From: Lichenicoccus sp964235615
GTDB taxonomy: Bacteria > Pseudomonadota > Alphaproteobacteria > Acetobacterales > Acetobacteraceae
NCBI GenBank assembly: GCA_964235615.1
Contig: CAXSEE010000048.1
Coordinates: 1-24,599, forward strand
Reading direction: 5' to 3'
DNA: 24,599 nt
Notes under the pieces: model-generated
Told to the model about the DNA's origin: nothing
What the model saw: the letters and a program-made list of their open reading frames with translations, nothing else
Database searches by the model: none
Part shown: positions 7,751 to 15,470 of the stretch, one piece after another
Numbering within the stretch: position 1 is the stretch's first letter
Layout: every line of letters starts with the position of its first letter
Translations under genes and position numbers: made by a program

Positions 7751-8826
7751 TCGGCAGGCGCCTGACCAGCTGGCGCCTCGCCCTCGCTTTCGCCGCCGGG
7801 ATCGTGCTGCTGGCGTTGCTGCTCGTGCTCGGCGCCAGCCTCGGTCCGGTGACGGTGCCCCCGGGAGAGGTCGCGAGGATCATCGCCCGTGCGGCGCTCG
7901 GCGGGTCGCCCGCGTCCGACCTGTCGCCGGCCGTCACGGCGATCGTCCTGCAGCTCCGCCTGCCGCGCGTGCTGCTCGCGGGCATCGTCGGCGCCGGGCT
8001 GGCGGTGGTGGGGGTGCTGCTGCAGACCACGACGCGCAACGACCTGGCCGATCCGTTCGTCTTCGGCCTGTCGTCGGGTGCTGCCACCGGCGCCGTGGCG
8101 GTGATCTCGTTCGTCGGCGACCGGCTCGGTGTGTGGACGCTGCCGATCGCGAGCTTTGCCGGCGGCCTGGTGTCCAGCGCCAGCGTGGTGGCGCTGGTGC
8201 TCGCCCGTCGCTCGCGCGGCGAGGAGCGGCTGATCGTCGCCGGCCTGGCGGTGTCGTTCCTGTTCGGCGCGATCACCGACGTGCTGGTGTTCGCCGGCGA
8301 CCAGAGGGCGTCGCAGTCCATCCTGTTCTGGATGCTGGGCGGTTTCGGCCTGGCGCGTTGGGACAACCTGCCGCTCGCGGGGGCCGGGCTCGCGGTGGCG
8401 CTGGCGGCTGGCCTCGGCTGGTCGCGCCGGCTCGATGCGCTGCTGGCCGGAGACCAGACCGCCGCCTCGCTCGGCATCCACGTGCGACGCTTCCGCGTGC
8501 TGGTGTTCCTGTGCTGCGCGCTGGCCACCTCGACGTTCGTGGCGCTGTCCGGCGTGATCGGCTTCGTCGGGCTGATGATACCGCAGCTCGCGCGCGCGAT
8601 GGTCGGCCTGCGCCACCAGAGACTGGTCCCGGTCTCTGCGTTGCTCGGCACCGTGCTGATGGTGAGCAGCGACCTGATCAGCCGCGTACTGCTGGTCTCG
8701 CAGGAACTCCCGGTCGGCATCGTGACCGCGGGCCTCGGCGCCGTCTTCGTGCTGGTCATGCTGCTGCGCGGCGACGCCGGGGCGAACGGCCGCCGCCAGT
8801 CGGATGCCCCGCGGGACTTGATCTGA
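7747..8826 (+). CDS. ABC transporter permease, FecCD family
   Basis: A 359-residue inner-membrane permease of the FecCD/BtuC family with about ten predicted spans. Recognisable family segments are LQLRLPRVLLAGIVGAGLAV (about 67-86), the NDLADPFVFGLSSGAATGA stretch, and AASLGIHVRRFR before the ATPase-contacting coupling helix. Further on come GVIGFVGLMIPQLAR and, near the C-terminus, ELPVGIVTAGLGAVFVLVML. The GTG start overlaps the binding-protein stop. Only one permease gene is present, so it probably works as a homodimer. It is the last gene of the importer operon; the next gene is convergent and 36 bases away, with no obvious terminator in between. Confidence 0.92.
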   Translation: MIGRRLTSWRLALAFAAGIVLLALLLVLGASLGPVTVPPGEVARIIARAALGGSPASDLSPAVTAIVLQLRLPRVLLAGIVGAGLAVVGVLLQTTTRNDLADPFVFGLSSGAATGAVAVISFVGDRLGVWTLPIASFAGGLVSSASVVALVLARRSRGEERLIVAGLAVSFLFGAITDVLVFAGDQRASQSILFWMLGGFGLARWDNLPLAGAGLAVALAAGLGWSRRLDALLAGDQTAASLGIHVRRFRVLVFLCCALATSTFVALSGVIGFVGLMIPQLARAMVGLRHQRLVPVSALLGTVLMVSSDLISRVLLVSQELPVGIVTAGLGAVFVLVMLLRGDAGANGRRQSDAPRDLI

Positions 8827-8862
8827 ACAAAGACGTTAAGTGAACGTTATGCCGCATGCCCG

Positions 8863-9759
8863 TCAGCGAGGGTTTTCGCTCCTGGCCGCAGCCTCGCGCC
8901 GGAACATCTGCCCGGTCGAGTACGAGATCCAGACTTCATGTCCGGCCAGCCAGTCGGTGCCGAGCAGCATGTCGAACGGCTCCTCGGCGCTCAGCGGCGC
9001 CACCGTCAGGGTTGGCGACAGTGCGGTCTCGCCACCGATCACCAAGCTCTTGAAAACATGCCAGTGGTAGACCTGCTCGTGCATGTCCACGCCGCTGTCG
9101 ATGCCGCCGGGATCGGCTGCGAGTGCCGCGGCCGGCACGCCGATGCGCCGCCCGGCCGCCTGCGACAGGAGGCGCGAGCGTGCCCCGGTATCGACCAGCG
9201 CGCTGATCGGGTGGCCGTCGAGCGTGGCACCCAGCGAGAGACGCACGCCGTGCCGCGTCAGCGGGATGGTCGCGTAGGCGCCGTTCCAGGCCGGTGGCGT
9301 GGCACAGGCCAGGGAGGGCAGATCGACGCGATAGAAGGCGAGGGTCGCGTTCGGGACGTCGATATCGAGATCGAACCGCGAGAGCACGTCGCCGCCGAGA
9401 AACCCGGCCACCGGTGGCGCGAGGTTGGGAGCCGCGGGCAACGATCCGATCGGCATGGAGACGTCGCCGAGCAACAGGCCGCCGATGGCCAATGCCGGCA
9501 GAGTGGCGATCGGCGCCGAACGACCCGTCCCTCCGGTCCCCTGTATCCGGACATGCCGGTCCGGATCGGGCGCCAGGCGGAAGCGGCTTGCCGCCTGCGG
9601 CGTGAGCAATCCGGCATCGGAACCGGTGTCGATCATCAGCCGGATCGGCTGACCGGCGGTCGTGGCCGGGATCGACAGGAAACCGCCGTCGTCGCGCAGG
9701 GGCACGCTTTCGAGCCGTTGCAGCCGGCAGGAGGCAGCCGACGTCGCCGGCACCGCCAC
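8863..9759 (-). CDS. Exported retropepsin-like aspartyl protease with two DTG motifs
   Basis: A roughly 300-residue protein with two copies of the retropepsin-like fold in one chain. The active-site motif DTG occurs at 44-46 (LMIDTGSDAGLLT) and 190-192 (ALVDTGARSRLLS), each followed by a family hydrophobic strand; GTDWLAGHEVWISY closes the second lobe. Proteases of this group cleave or process periplasmic proteins; the target is unknown. The start is doubtful. GTG at 9759 leaves only half a signal peptide, whereas extending 11 codons to a CTG at 9792 gives LRGAVLGFLCVVAVPATSA, a convincing signal sequence, and creates a CTGA overlap with the pip stop at 9789-9791. CTG initiation is rare, so both options are kept. 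It is the last gene of the DUF484-xerC-pip run. Confidence 0.75.
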   Translation of the reverse strand: MAVPATSAASCRLQRLESVPLRDDGGFLSIPATTAGQPIRLMIDTGSDAGLLTPQAASRFRLAPDPDRHVRIQGTGGTGRSAPIATLPALAIGGLLLGDVSMPIGSLPAAPNLAPPVAGFLGGDVLSRFDLDIDVPNATLAFYRVDLPSLACATPPAWNGAYATIPLTRHGVRLSLGATLDGHPISALVDTGARSRLLSQAAGRRIGVPAAALAADPGGIDSGVDMHEQVYHWHVFKSLVIGGETALSPTLTVAPLSAEEPFDMLLGTDWLAGHEVWISYSTGQMFRREAAARSENPR

Positions 9760-9788
9760 GACGCACAGAAAACCGAGGACCGCTCCTC

Positions 9789-10781
9789 TCAGGCAGTGGA
9801 TCTCATATCCCCTCCGTCCCTGGCAAAATCATCGGTGGCATTGATCAGGGCGGTCAGGATCCCGGGCTCGGTGGTGGCATGCCCGGCATCGTTGATGAGG
9901 CGGAACGACGCGGCTGGCCATGCGCGGTGCAGGTCCCAGGCGGTCCGGGCCGGGGTGGCGATGTCGTAGCGCCCCTGGACGATCACGCCGGGCAGATGGG
10001 CGATGCGAGGGATGTCGCGCAACAACTGGCCTTCCTCGAGCCAGGCGCCATGAACGAAATAATGGTTCTCGATGCGGGCGAAGGCCAGCGCGTAATGATC
10101 CTCGCCATGTTGCGCGGTGATCTCGGGGTTGGGCAGCAACGTGAGCGTCTCGCCTTCCCAAAGGCTCCAGGCGCGTGCCGCCTCGATCCGCGCCTGGGCA
10201 TCGTCTCCGGTCAGGCGCTTGCGATAGGCGGCCATCAGGTCGCCCCGTTCCTCGGGCGGGATCGGGGCCAGGAAGCGCTCCCACTTGTCGGGAAACAGCC
10301 AGGAGGCGCCTTCCTGGTAGTACCAGAGCAACTCGGCCTGCCGCAGCGTGAAGATGCCGCGCAGGATCAGCCCGGTTGCCCGCTCGGGATGGGCCTGGGC
10401 GTAGGCCAGAGCCAGGGTGCTGCCCCAGGAGCCGCCGAACACCAGCCAGCGGGGTGTCCGGGTCATCTCGCGCAGGCGCTCGATGTCGGCGACCAAATGC
10501 CAGGTGGTGTTGTTCTCCAGCGAGGCATGGGGGGTGGAGCGTCCGCAGCCGCGCTGGTCGAACAGCAGGATCCGGTACAGTCTCGGGTCGAACAGCTGGC
10601 GCTGCATCGGCGAGCAGCCGCTGCCAGGGCCGCCATGCAGGAACACCACCGGGATGCCGTCCGGGTTGCCGCATAATTCCCAGTAGACCTGGTGACCTCC
10701 GCCTTGATCGACCGGCCCCGTGTCGAGCAGGCCACGGGCGTAGGGCTCGATCGGCGGATAGAAATTTCGCGCGGCCGGCAT
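9789..10781 (-). CDS. pip: Proline iminopeptidase
   Basis: A 330-residue alpha/beta-hydrolase (peptidase family S33) that removes N-terminal proline from peptides. The oxyanion motif HGGPGSG begins at residue 49, the nucleophile is S118 in GGSWGS, the acid is D273 in GRYD, and the base is H301 in AGHA. FDQRGCGRSTPH (74-85) is the typical family segment, and a helical cap lies about 145-235. The ATG at 10781 is preferred because AGGAG stands 8 bases before it and it shares a base with the xerC stop (TGATG); a GTG at 10784 would add one residue. The downstream protease gene overlaps or nearly overlaps its stop, so both ends are translationally coupled. High confidence. Confidence 0.95.
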   Translation of the reverse strand: MPAARNFYPPIEPYARGLLDTGPVDQGGGHQVYWELCGNPDGIPVVFLHGGPGSGCSPMQRQLFDPRLYRILLFDQRGCGRSTPHASLENNTTWHLVADIERLREMTRTPRWLVFGGSWGSTLALAYAQAHPERATGLILRGIFTLRQAELLWYYQEGASWLFPDKWERFLAPIPPEERGDLMAAYRKRLTGDDAQARIEAARAWSLWEGETLTLLPNPEITAQHGEDHYALAFARIENHYFVHGAWLEEGQLLRDIPRIAHLPGVIVQGRYDIATPARTAWDLHRAWPAASFRLINDAGHATTEPGILTALINATDDFARDGGDMRSTA

Positions 10782-11785
10782 CACGGGCTCTCCTGTCTGG
10801 TGTCTGCCCTATCGCCGCTGCGTGGGTGTGATGCGCGCCAGACCTGCATCAGCCGGGTCTCGTCGACCAGCGTGTAGGCCTGGGTGGTCGACAGGCCGGC
10901 ATGCCCGAGCAGCAGCTGGATGGCGCGCAGGTCCGCCCCCCCTTCCATCAGGTGGGTGGCGAAGGAGTGGCGCAGGGCGTGCGGGGTGGCATGCTCCGGC
11001 AGACCGGCCAGCCGCCGATACTGGCGCATCGTGCGCTGCGCCACGGCGGGGTTGAGGCGGCCGCCACGCACGCCGGGGAACAAGGGCGCGTCCGGCTGCG
11101 GGTCGGGATGCCGCCGGCGCCAATCGTCGAGGGTCTCGAAGACGGCCGGCAGCATCGGCACCAGCCGGTCGCGGCCGCCCTTGCCATGGACCCGCAACGG
11201 CTCGCCGGCCACGTGCGGCAGGTGGCGCAGGTCCAGCCCGAGCGCCTCGGCGATGCGCAGGCCACAGCCATAGAGCAGGATGAACAGGGCCGCGTCGCGT
11301 GCGGCGGCCATCGGTGTTGCGGCCAGGGCGCCGATGCCGTCCGGGATGTCCAGCGCCTGCTCGGGCGACAGCGAGCGCGGCAGCCTGCGCGCCGTGCGCG
11401 GACCCACCAGCAGGGCAGGGGCGGCGTTGGTCAGCCCGTGCCGGCGGGCGAGGTAGCGATAGAAGCTGCGCAGGGCGGCGATGCGGCGCGCGCGGGTGCG
11501 ATTGTTGCCGTCGCGCGTCGAGCGTGGCCGGCGGGATGCCGCGGCGGCAAGGGCTGCGGCGTCGCGGGCGAGCCAGGCGCGCAGGTCTGCCTGGCTGAGG
11601 CCATCGAGCGCCGAAAGGTCGGGCTCGCCGCCGAGATGGATTGCCAGGAAGCCGAGGAAGCCGGACAGGTCATGGCGATAGGCCACCAGGGTCGGCGCGG
11701 CACAGCGCTTCTCGTCCCGCATCCAGTCGAGGAAGGCTTCGAGCAACATGATGCCGGTGATCGGGCTGCTGCCCAAAGAACTCAT
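10781..11785 (-). CDS. xerC: Tyrosine recombinase (chromosome dimer resolution)
   Basis: A 334-residue integrase-family recombinase that with a partner (XerD) resolves chromosome dimers at dif. The N-terminal core-binding SAM-like domain spans about 12-120 (FLDWMRDEKRCAAPTLVAYRHDL, then RSFYRYLARRHGLTNAAP). The catalytic domain has the full set R177 (CGLRIAEAL), K202 (GKGGRDR), H269 and R272 (HALRHSFATHL), H295 (LLGHAGLSTTQ) and the nucleophile Y304. The start at 11785 overlaps the DUF484 stop (ATGA). The frame is open further upstream but that part only overlaps DUF484 in another frame. DUF484-xerC adjacency is conserved in many proteobacteria, which supports the XerC rather than XerD or phage-integrase assignment. 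Confidence 0.92.
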   Translation of the reverse strand: MSSLGSSPITGIMLLEAFLDWMRDEKRCAAPTLVAYRHDLSGFLGFLAIHLGGEPDLSALDGLSQADLRAWLARDAAALAAAASRRPRSTRDGNNRTRARRIAALRSFYRYLARRHGLTNAAPALLVGPRTARRLPRSLSPEQALDIPDGIGALAATPMAAARDAALFILLYGCGLRIAEALGLDLRHLPHVAGEPLRVHGKGGRDRLVPMLPAVFETLDDWRRRHPDPQPDAPLFPGVRGGRLNPAVAQRTMRQYRRLAGLPEHATPHALRHSFATHLMEGGADLRAIQLLLGHAGLSTTQAYTLVDETRLMQVWRASHPRSGDRADTRQESP

Positions 11786-12486
11786 GACACGTGATCCGGC
11801 CAGATCGCCTCGATGCGCGCGGCCAGCACGCGGCCCAGGAAGGCCAGCGCGGCGGTGCCGGCACCGTCGGCAAGGGTTTCGTTGAGGATGGCGTCGTCCC
11901 GGGCGGCCAGAGCCAGCAGCATCGGCGGCATCCCCGTCGCCGGCACCCGCAGCAGCGCATCGTGACGCGCCAGCAACGCTGCCTCGCCGTGCAGGGCCAC
12001 CGCGTCGGGTGGGCTGGCACGCAGCACGACGTCCCGGGTGCCGATCAGGGCGGCGATGGCGCCGGGCGACAGCGCGCGGGCCTGCAGCCGCGCCGGCGTT
12101 CCGGCCTCGCTGCACAGCAGGGCGGCGTCGATGCCGAGCAGGGCCGGCAGGTCGATGGCGATGCAGGCGGCGAGGTCGTCGGCGCGGACCAGGGCCAGGA
12201 TCGCCTCCTGCACCCGCCCGGACAGACCCGATCCGGCACGCAGCGCGCGCAGCATCCCGGCGGCCTGCTCGGTGCTCGATGCGGCACGGCGGCGGGCCTC
12301 GCCGAGCATCGCCGCCATATGATCGGCAAGGATCTCGCCATGCACGCGGCGCGGCGGCGCCAGCTGCTCGTACAGGCCGGTCTGCTTGGCCAGCCAGTCG
12401 GGGTTGTCACGTAGGAAGCGCGCGACCTCGCCCGCGTCGGTCATGCCGGAGCGGAGGCGATTGCCGATGCCGGACCGGGACGCCAC
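11782..12486 (-). CDS. DUF484-family protein (GAF-like)
   Basis: A 234-residue protein of the DUF484 family, related to GAF sensory domains, usually encoded next to xerC; its biochemical role is unknown. The conserved N-terminal block is GEVARFLRDNPDWLAKQTGLYE (about 19-40), a helical linker follows, and the GAF-like part runs from about 95 to the end. GTG at 12486 has AGGA 6 bases before it and is used here. ATG at 12444 (MTDAGEVARFL) is a good alternative by family length but lacks a ribosome binding site. It heads a four-gene minus-strand run in which every junction overlaps or nearly overlaps, and diverges from priA. Confidence 0.85.
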   Translation of the reverse strand: MASRSGIGNRLRSGMTDAGEVARFLRDNPDWLAKQTGLYEQLAPPRRVHGEILADHMAAMLGEARRRAASSTEQAAGMLRALRAGSGLSGRVQEAILALVRADDLAACIAIDLPALLGIDAALLCSEAGTPARLQARALSPGAIAALIGTRDVVLRASPPDAVALHGEAALLARHDALLRVPATGMPPMLLALAARDDAILNETLADGAGTAALAFLGRVLAARIEAIWPDHVS

Positions 12487-12564
12487 ATGGCATCCTGCAC
12501 ACGCCAGCAGAGAGAGCCGTCCCTGAAGATCATCACGAGTCCCACCCTAGCCGTGCGCTCCCTT

Positions 12565-12602
12565 CAAGGAAACAAGGTTGGCAGCCAAGGAAACCAGGTT
12601 GG
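12565..12602 (+). repeat. 17-bp direct repeat, period 21, in the priA leader
   Basis: CAAGGAAACAAGGTTGG at 12565-12581 recurs with one change as CAAGGAAACCAGGTTGG at 12586-12602, separated by 4 bases. It lies in the 123-bp divergent interval between DUF484 and priA, ending 7 bases before the chosen priA start. If translation started further upstream, the repeat would be read in frame as QGNKVGS-QGNQVGT. It could be an operator pair, a duplication that supplies purine-rich ribosome-binding sequence, or incidental slippage. Confidence 0.7.
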
Positions 12603-12609
12603 GACCAGG

Positions 12610-14799
12610 GTGAAGGTGCTGCTGCCCTATCCGTTTCCCGGCCCCTTCGATTATCTGGCTCCGGCCTCGCTCGATCTGGCGCCGGGCGACGTGGTGATGG
12701 TGCCGCTGAACCGGCGCGAGGAAGTCGGCGTGGTGTGGGACGAGGATGCCAGCGTCCCGCCCGAGTTCCGTCCCGCGCCGACGCCGGCGGTGGCCAGCGC
12801 CAAGCTCAAGCCGGTCAGCGCGTTGCTCGATGTGCCGCGCCTGCCGCTGGCCTCGCGCCGCTTCGTCGACTGGGTTGCGGGCTACACGCTGACGCCGCCC
12901 GGCCTGGTGTTGGCGATGGCCCTGCGCCTGAACGCCTTTACGGTGGGCCGTCCCATGCTGGGCTGGATTGCCGCCGAGACGCCGCCGGACACGGCCAGGA
13001 TTACCCCGGTGCGCACGCGCGTGCTCGCGGCCCTCGGGCACGCCTCGCCACGCGACACCGCCGATCTCGCCCGCGCCGCCGGCACCGGAAGCGCCGTGGT
13101 CCGCGCGATGGCCGAGGCCGGGCTGCTGGTCGAGGTCCCGATGCCGCGCCGCCTGGCCTTCCGCCGCCCGGACCCGGATCATCACGAAGCCCCCCGCCTG
13201 TCGGCCGACCAGGACGCCGCGGCGCGGGAGCTGCGTCAGGCGGTCCGCGCCCGGCGTTTTTCCGTGACCCTGCTCGAAGGCGTCACCGGCTCGGGCAAGA
13301 CCGAGGTCTATCTCGAAGCAGTGGCCGAGTGCCTGGCCCACGGCCGGCAGGCGCTCGTGCTGCTGCCGGAAATCGCCCTGTCCTCGCAATGGCTGCAGCG
13401 TTTTGCGCGCCGTTTCGGCACCGAGCCGGCGGTCTGGCATTCGGACCTCGGATCGAAGCAGCGGCGCATCACCTGGCGGGCGGTGTCCGGCGGGGAGGCG
13501 CCGGTGGTGGTCGGCGCGCGCTCGGCCCTGTTCCTGCCCTTCACCGACCTCGGGCTGATCATCGTCGACGAGGAGCATGAGACCGCCTTCAAGCAGGAGG
13601 ACGGCGTCACCTACAACGCCCGTGACATGGCCGTGGTGCGCGCGCGGCTGTCCGCGGCAACGATCCTGCTGGTATCGGCGACACCCAGCCTGGAGAGCCT
13701 GGCCAACGTCGAGGCCGGACGCTACCGCCGGCTGACCCTTGCCGCGCGCCACGGCGGCGCCAGCCTGCCGGAGGTGGCGGCGATCGACATGCGCGACGCC
13801 CCGCCCGAGCGCGGCCTGTTCCTCTCCCCGGTGATGAAGACCGCGATCGACGAGACGCTCGCCCGCGGCGAGCAGGCGATGCTGTTCCTGAACCGCCGCG
13901 GCTATGCCCCGCTGACCCTGTGCCGGGCCTGCGGCCATCGCCTGCAATGCCCGAACTGCACCGCCTGGCTGGTCGAGCATCGGGCGCGTCGCATCCTGAC
14001 CTGTCATCACTGCGGACATACCGAGCCGGTGCCGAAACTCTGTCCGGCGTGCGGCGCGGAAGCGAGCCTGACCCCGATCGGACCGGGCGTGGAGCGGATC
14101 ACCGAGGAGGCGCGCGCCTCGTTCCCCCAGGCCCGGCTGCTGGTGATGGCCAGCGACACGCTGCCCGGCCCGCATGCCGCGACCGAGGCGGTCCGCCGCA
14201 TCACCGAGCGAGAGGTCGATCTGATCATCGGCACCCAGATCGTCGCCAAGGGATGGCATTTTCCGCATCTGACCCTGGTGGGCGTGGTCGACGCCGATCT
14301 CGGTCTCGCCGGTGGCGACCTGCGCGCTGCCGAGCGCACGGTGCAGCTGCTGCACCAGGTCAGCGGCCGCGCCGGTCGTGCCGAGGCACCGGGACGCGTG
14401 CTGCTGCAGACCTATGCCCCCGAGCATCCGGTGATGCAGGCGCTGATCAGCAACGATTTCGCCGCCTTCATGCAGCGCGAGGCGGAGAGCCGCCGTCCTG
14501 GCCATTGGCCGCCCTATGGCCGTCTCGCCGCCCTGATCGTCAGTGCCGACACCGCGGAGGCCGCGGACGAGGCGGCGCGTGCGCTGGGTCGCGCGGCGCC
14601 GCGGGCCGACGGCGTGCAGGTGCTCGGTCCGGCGCCGGCGCCTTTGTCCATCCTGCGTGGCCGTCACCGGCGCCGGCTGCTGCTGCGCACGCGCCGCGAC
14701 ATCGCCGTGCAGCCGCTGCTGCGCGAATGGCTGGCCCAGGTGCAGCCCGGACGACAGGTGCGCATCGACGTCGATGTCGATCCGGTATCGTTTCTGTAG
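12610..14799 (+). CDS. priA: Primosomal replication restart helicase PriA
   Basis: The superfamily-2 DNA helicase that recognises abandoned forks and reloads the replisome. Counting from the GTG at 12610, the N-terminal 3'-DNA-binding domain starts at RVKVLLPYPFPGPFDY. Walker A is GVTGSGKT with K230, the DEEH box is at 320-323, and LLVSATPSLES is motif III. Eight zinc-binding cysteines (four CxxC pairs) lie between C438 and C481. IIGTQIVAKGWHFP and QVSGRAGRAEAPG are motifs V and VI. The 729-residue length agrees with the usual PriA. The frame is open up to ATG 12487, which would add a 41-residue low-complexity tail and lacks a ribosome binding site, so the later GTG is preferred. Overall identity is certain, the start less so. 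Confidence 0.95.
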   Translation: MKVLLPYPFPGPFDYLAPASLDLAPGDVVMVPLNRREEVGVVWDEDASVPPEFRPAPTPAVASAKLKPVSALLDVPRLPLASRRFVDWVAGYTLTPPGLVLAMALRLNAFTVGRPMLGWIAAETPPDTARITPVRTRVLAALGHASPRDTADLARAAGTGSAVVRAMAEAGLLVEVPMPRRLAFRRPDPDHHEAPRLSADQDAAARELRQAVRARRFSVTLLEGVTGSGKTEVYLEAVAECLAHGRQALVLLPEIALSSQWLQRFARRFGTEPAVWHSDLGSKQRRITWRAVSGGEAPVVVGARSALFLPFTDLGLIIVDEEHETAFKQEDGVTYNARDMAVVRARLSAATILLVSATPSLESLANVEAGRYRRLTLAARHGGASLPEVAAIDMRDAPPERGLFLSPVMKTAIDETLARGEQAMLFLNRRGYAPLTLCRACGHRLQCPNCTAWLVEHRARRILTCHHCGHTEPVPKLCPACGAEASLTPIGPGVERITEEARASFPQARLLVMASDTLPGPHAATEAVRRITEREVDLIIGTQIVAKGWHFPHLTLVGVVDADLGLAGGDLRAAERTVQLLHQVSGRAGRAEAPGRVLLQTYAPEHPVMQALISNDFAAFMQREAESRRPGHWPPYGRLAALIVSADTAEAADEAARALGRAAPRADGVQVLGPAPAPLSILRGRHRRRLLLRTRRDIAVQPLLREWLAQVQPGRQVRIDVDVDPVSFL

Positions 14800-14904
14800 A
14801 CTGGCCTGCAGTCCAGCACGATCTTGTTCCAAATCCGTTTTGTTTTTAGCGTGGTAGAGCTTTGTTAACCTCGGACCTGTAGATCAGGAGGCCTACCGGC
14901 ACGA

Positions 14905-14925
14905 CCGCCGATCAGCGTCAGGCGG
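14905..14925 (+). promoter_or_regulatory. Leader hairpin before the YfiR-like gene
   Basis: CCGCC (14905-14909) pairs with GGCGG (14921-14925) around an 11-base loop, ending 17 bases before the ATG at 14943. A perfect AGGAGG at 14886-14891 lies upstream but has no start codon at proper distance. The 5' half of this 143-bp interval (14820-14870) is AT-rich and is the likely promoter zone, though no convincing -35/-10 pair was found. No riboswitch consensus could be recognised. Confidence 0.25.
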
Positions 14926-14942
14926 GAAGGCGTCCAAACAGG

Positions 14943-15470
14943 ATGAAATACCAAAACTTCAGTCTCATCCTGGCCGCCCTGATGCTGTCATGCTGGGCGC
15001 CGCTCGACGATGACATGCCGACGCTGCAGGACATGCAGATCGCCGGCCATGTGCTGCATTTCCAGCAGACACCCGTTCTCGGCGCAATCGTCGTCGCGAT
15101 CGTCTATGACCCGGCGAACCGACACTCCCATGACGAAGCGGCCGCGATCGCGGCAGTGCTCGGTAACGGCCTTGTCGTCGGCGACCTGATCCTGCGTCCG
15201 CGGCTGGTCGAGCAGGCGCATCTCGTCGAGGCGGGCGACTATGGCGCCGTCTTCACGACCGTTGCGGTGGATCAGGCATTGCTGAGTGCCGAGCTCACGA
15301 GGCGTCAGGTTCCGTGCCTGACGCGGCATCCCGAGCAGGTCGAGCACGGAAGCTGCATCGTCGCCATCTGCTCGAAGCCCAGCGTCAGCATCGTCGTCAA
15401 CATGCGGAACGCCGCCTATGCCGGCGTGCGGTTCGCCACCGCGTTCCGCATGATGGTCCAAGAGATATGA
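14943..15470 (+). CDS. Small exported YfiR-like (DUF4154-type) protein
   Basis: A 175-residue protein with an N-terminal signal sequence (NFSLILAALMLSC); Cys17 sits in a weak lipobox (MLSC), so a lipoprotein is possible. The mature part has alternating strands and helices: LGAIVVAIVYDP (about 46-57), GDYGAVFTT, then a C-terminal portion VSIVVNMRNAAYAGVRFATAFRMMVQEI. The ending N-x-x-A-A-x-x-G-V-x-F, with its closing membrane-proximal helix, resembles the YfiR family, periplasmic inhibitors of membrane diguanylate cyclases. Its stop overlaps the start of the outer-membrane receptor gene (ATGA), and a membrane GGDEF-EAL protein is third in line. This context fits a periplasmic relay or inhibitor. 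Family placement is tentative; a solute-binding-like protein is the alternative. Confidence 0.6.
   Translation: MKYQNFSLILAALMLSCWAPLDDDMPTLQDMQIAGHVLHFQQTPVLGAIVVAIVYDPANRHSHDEAAAIAAVLGNGLVVGDLILRPRLVEQAHLVEAGDYGAVFTTVAVDQALLSAELTRRQVPCLTRHPEQVEHGSCIVAICSKPSVSIVVNMRNAAYAGVRFATAFRMMVQEI

Noticed and set aside
10781..11785. Phage or island integrase
   Set aside because: Overlap with DUF484, standard XerC length and absence of phage genes or an attachment site favour chromosomal XerC.
12547..14832. A 761-codon open frame antisense to priA
   Set aside because: It mirrors priA codon for codon, is rich in Arg/Gln/His/Gly as expected for the complement of a GC-rich gene, and shows no recognisable domain.
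14820..14942. c-di-GMP (GEMM) riboswitch ahead of the c-di-GMP operon
   Set aside because: Looked for because of context, but the conserved GEMM core could not be found; only a small hairpin and a stray AGGAGG are there.
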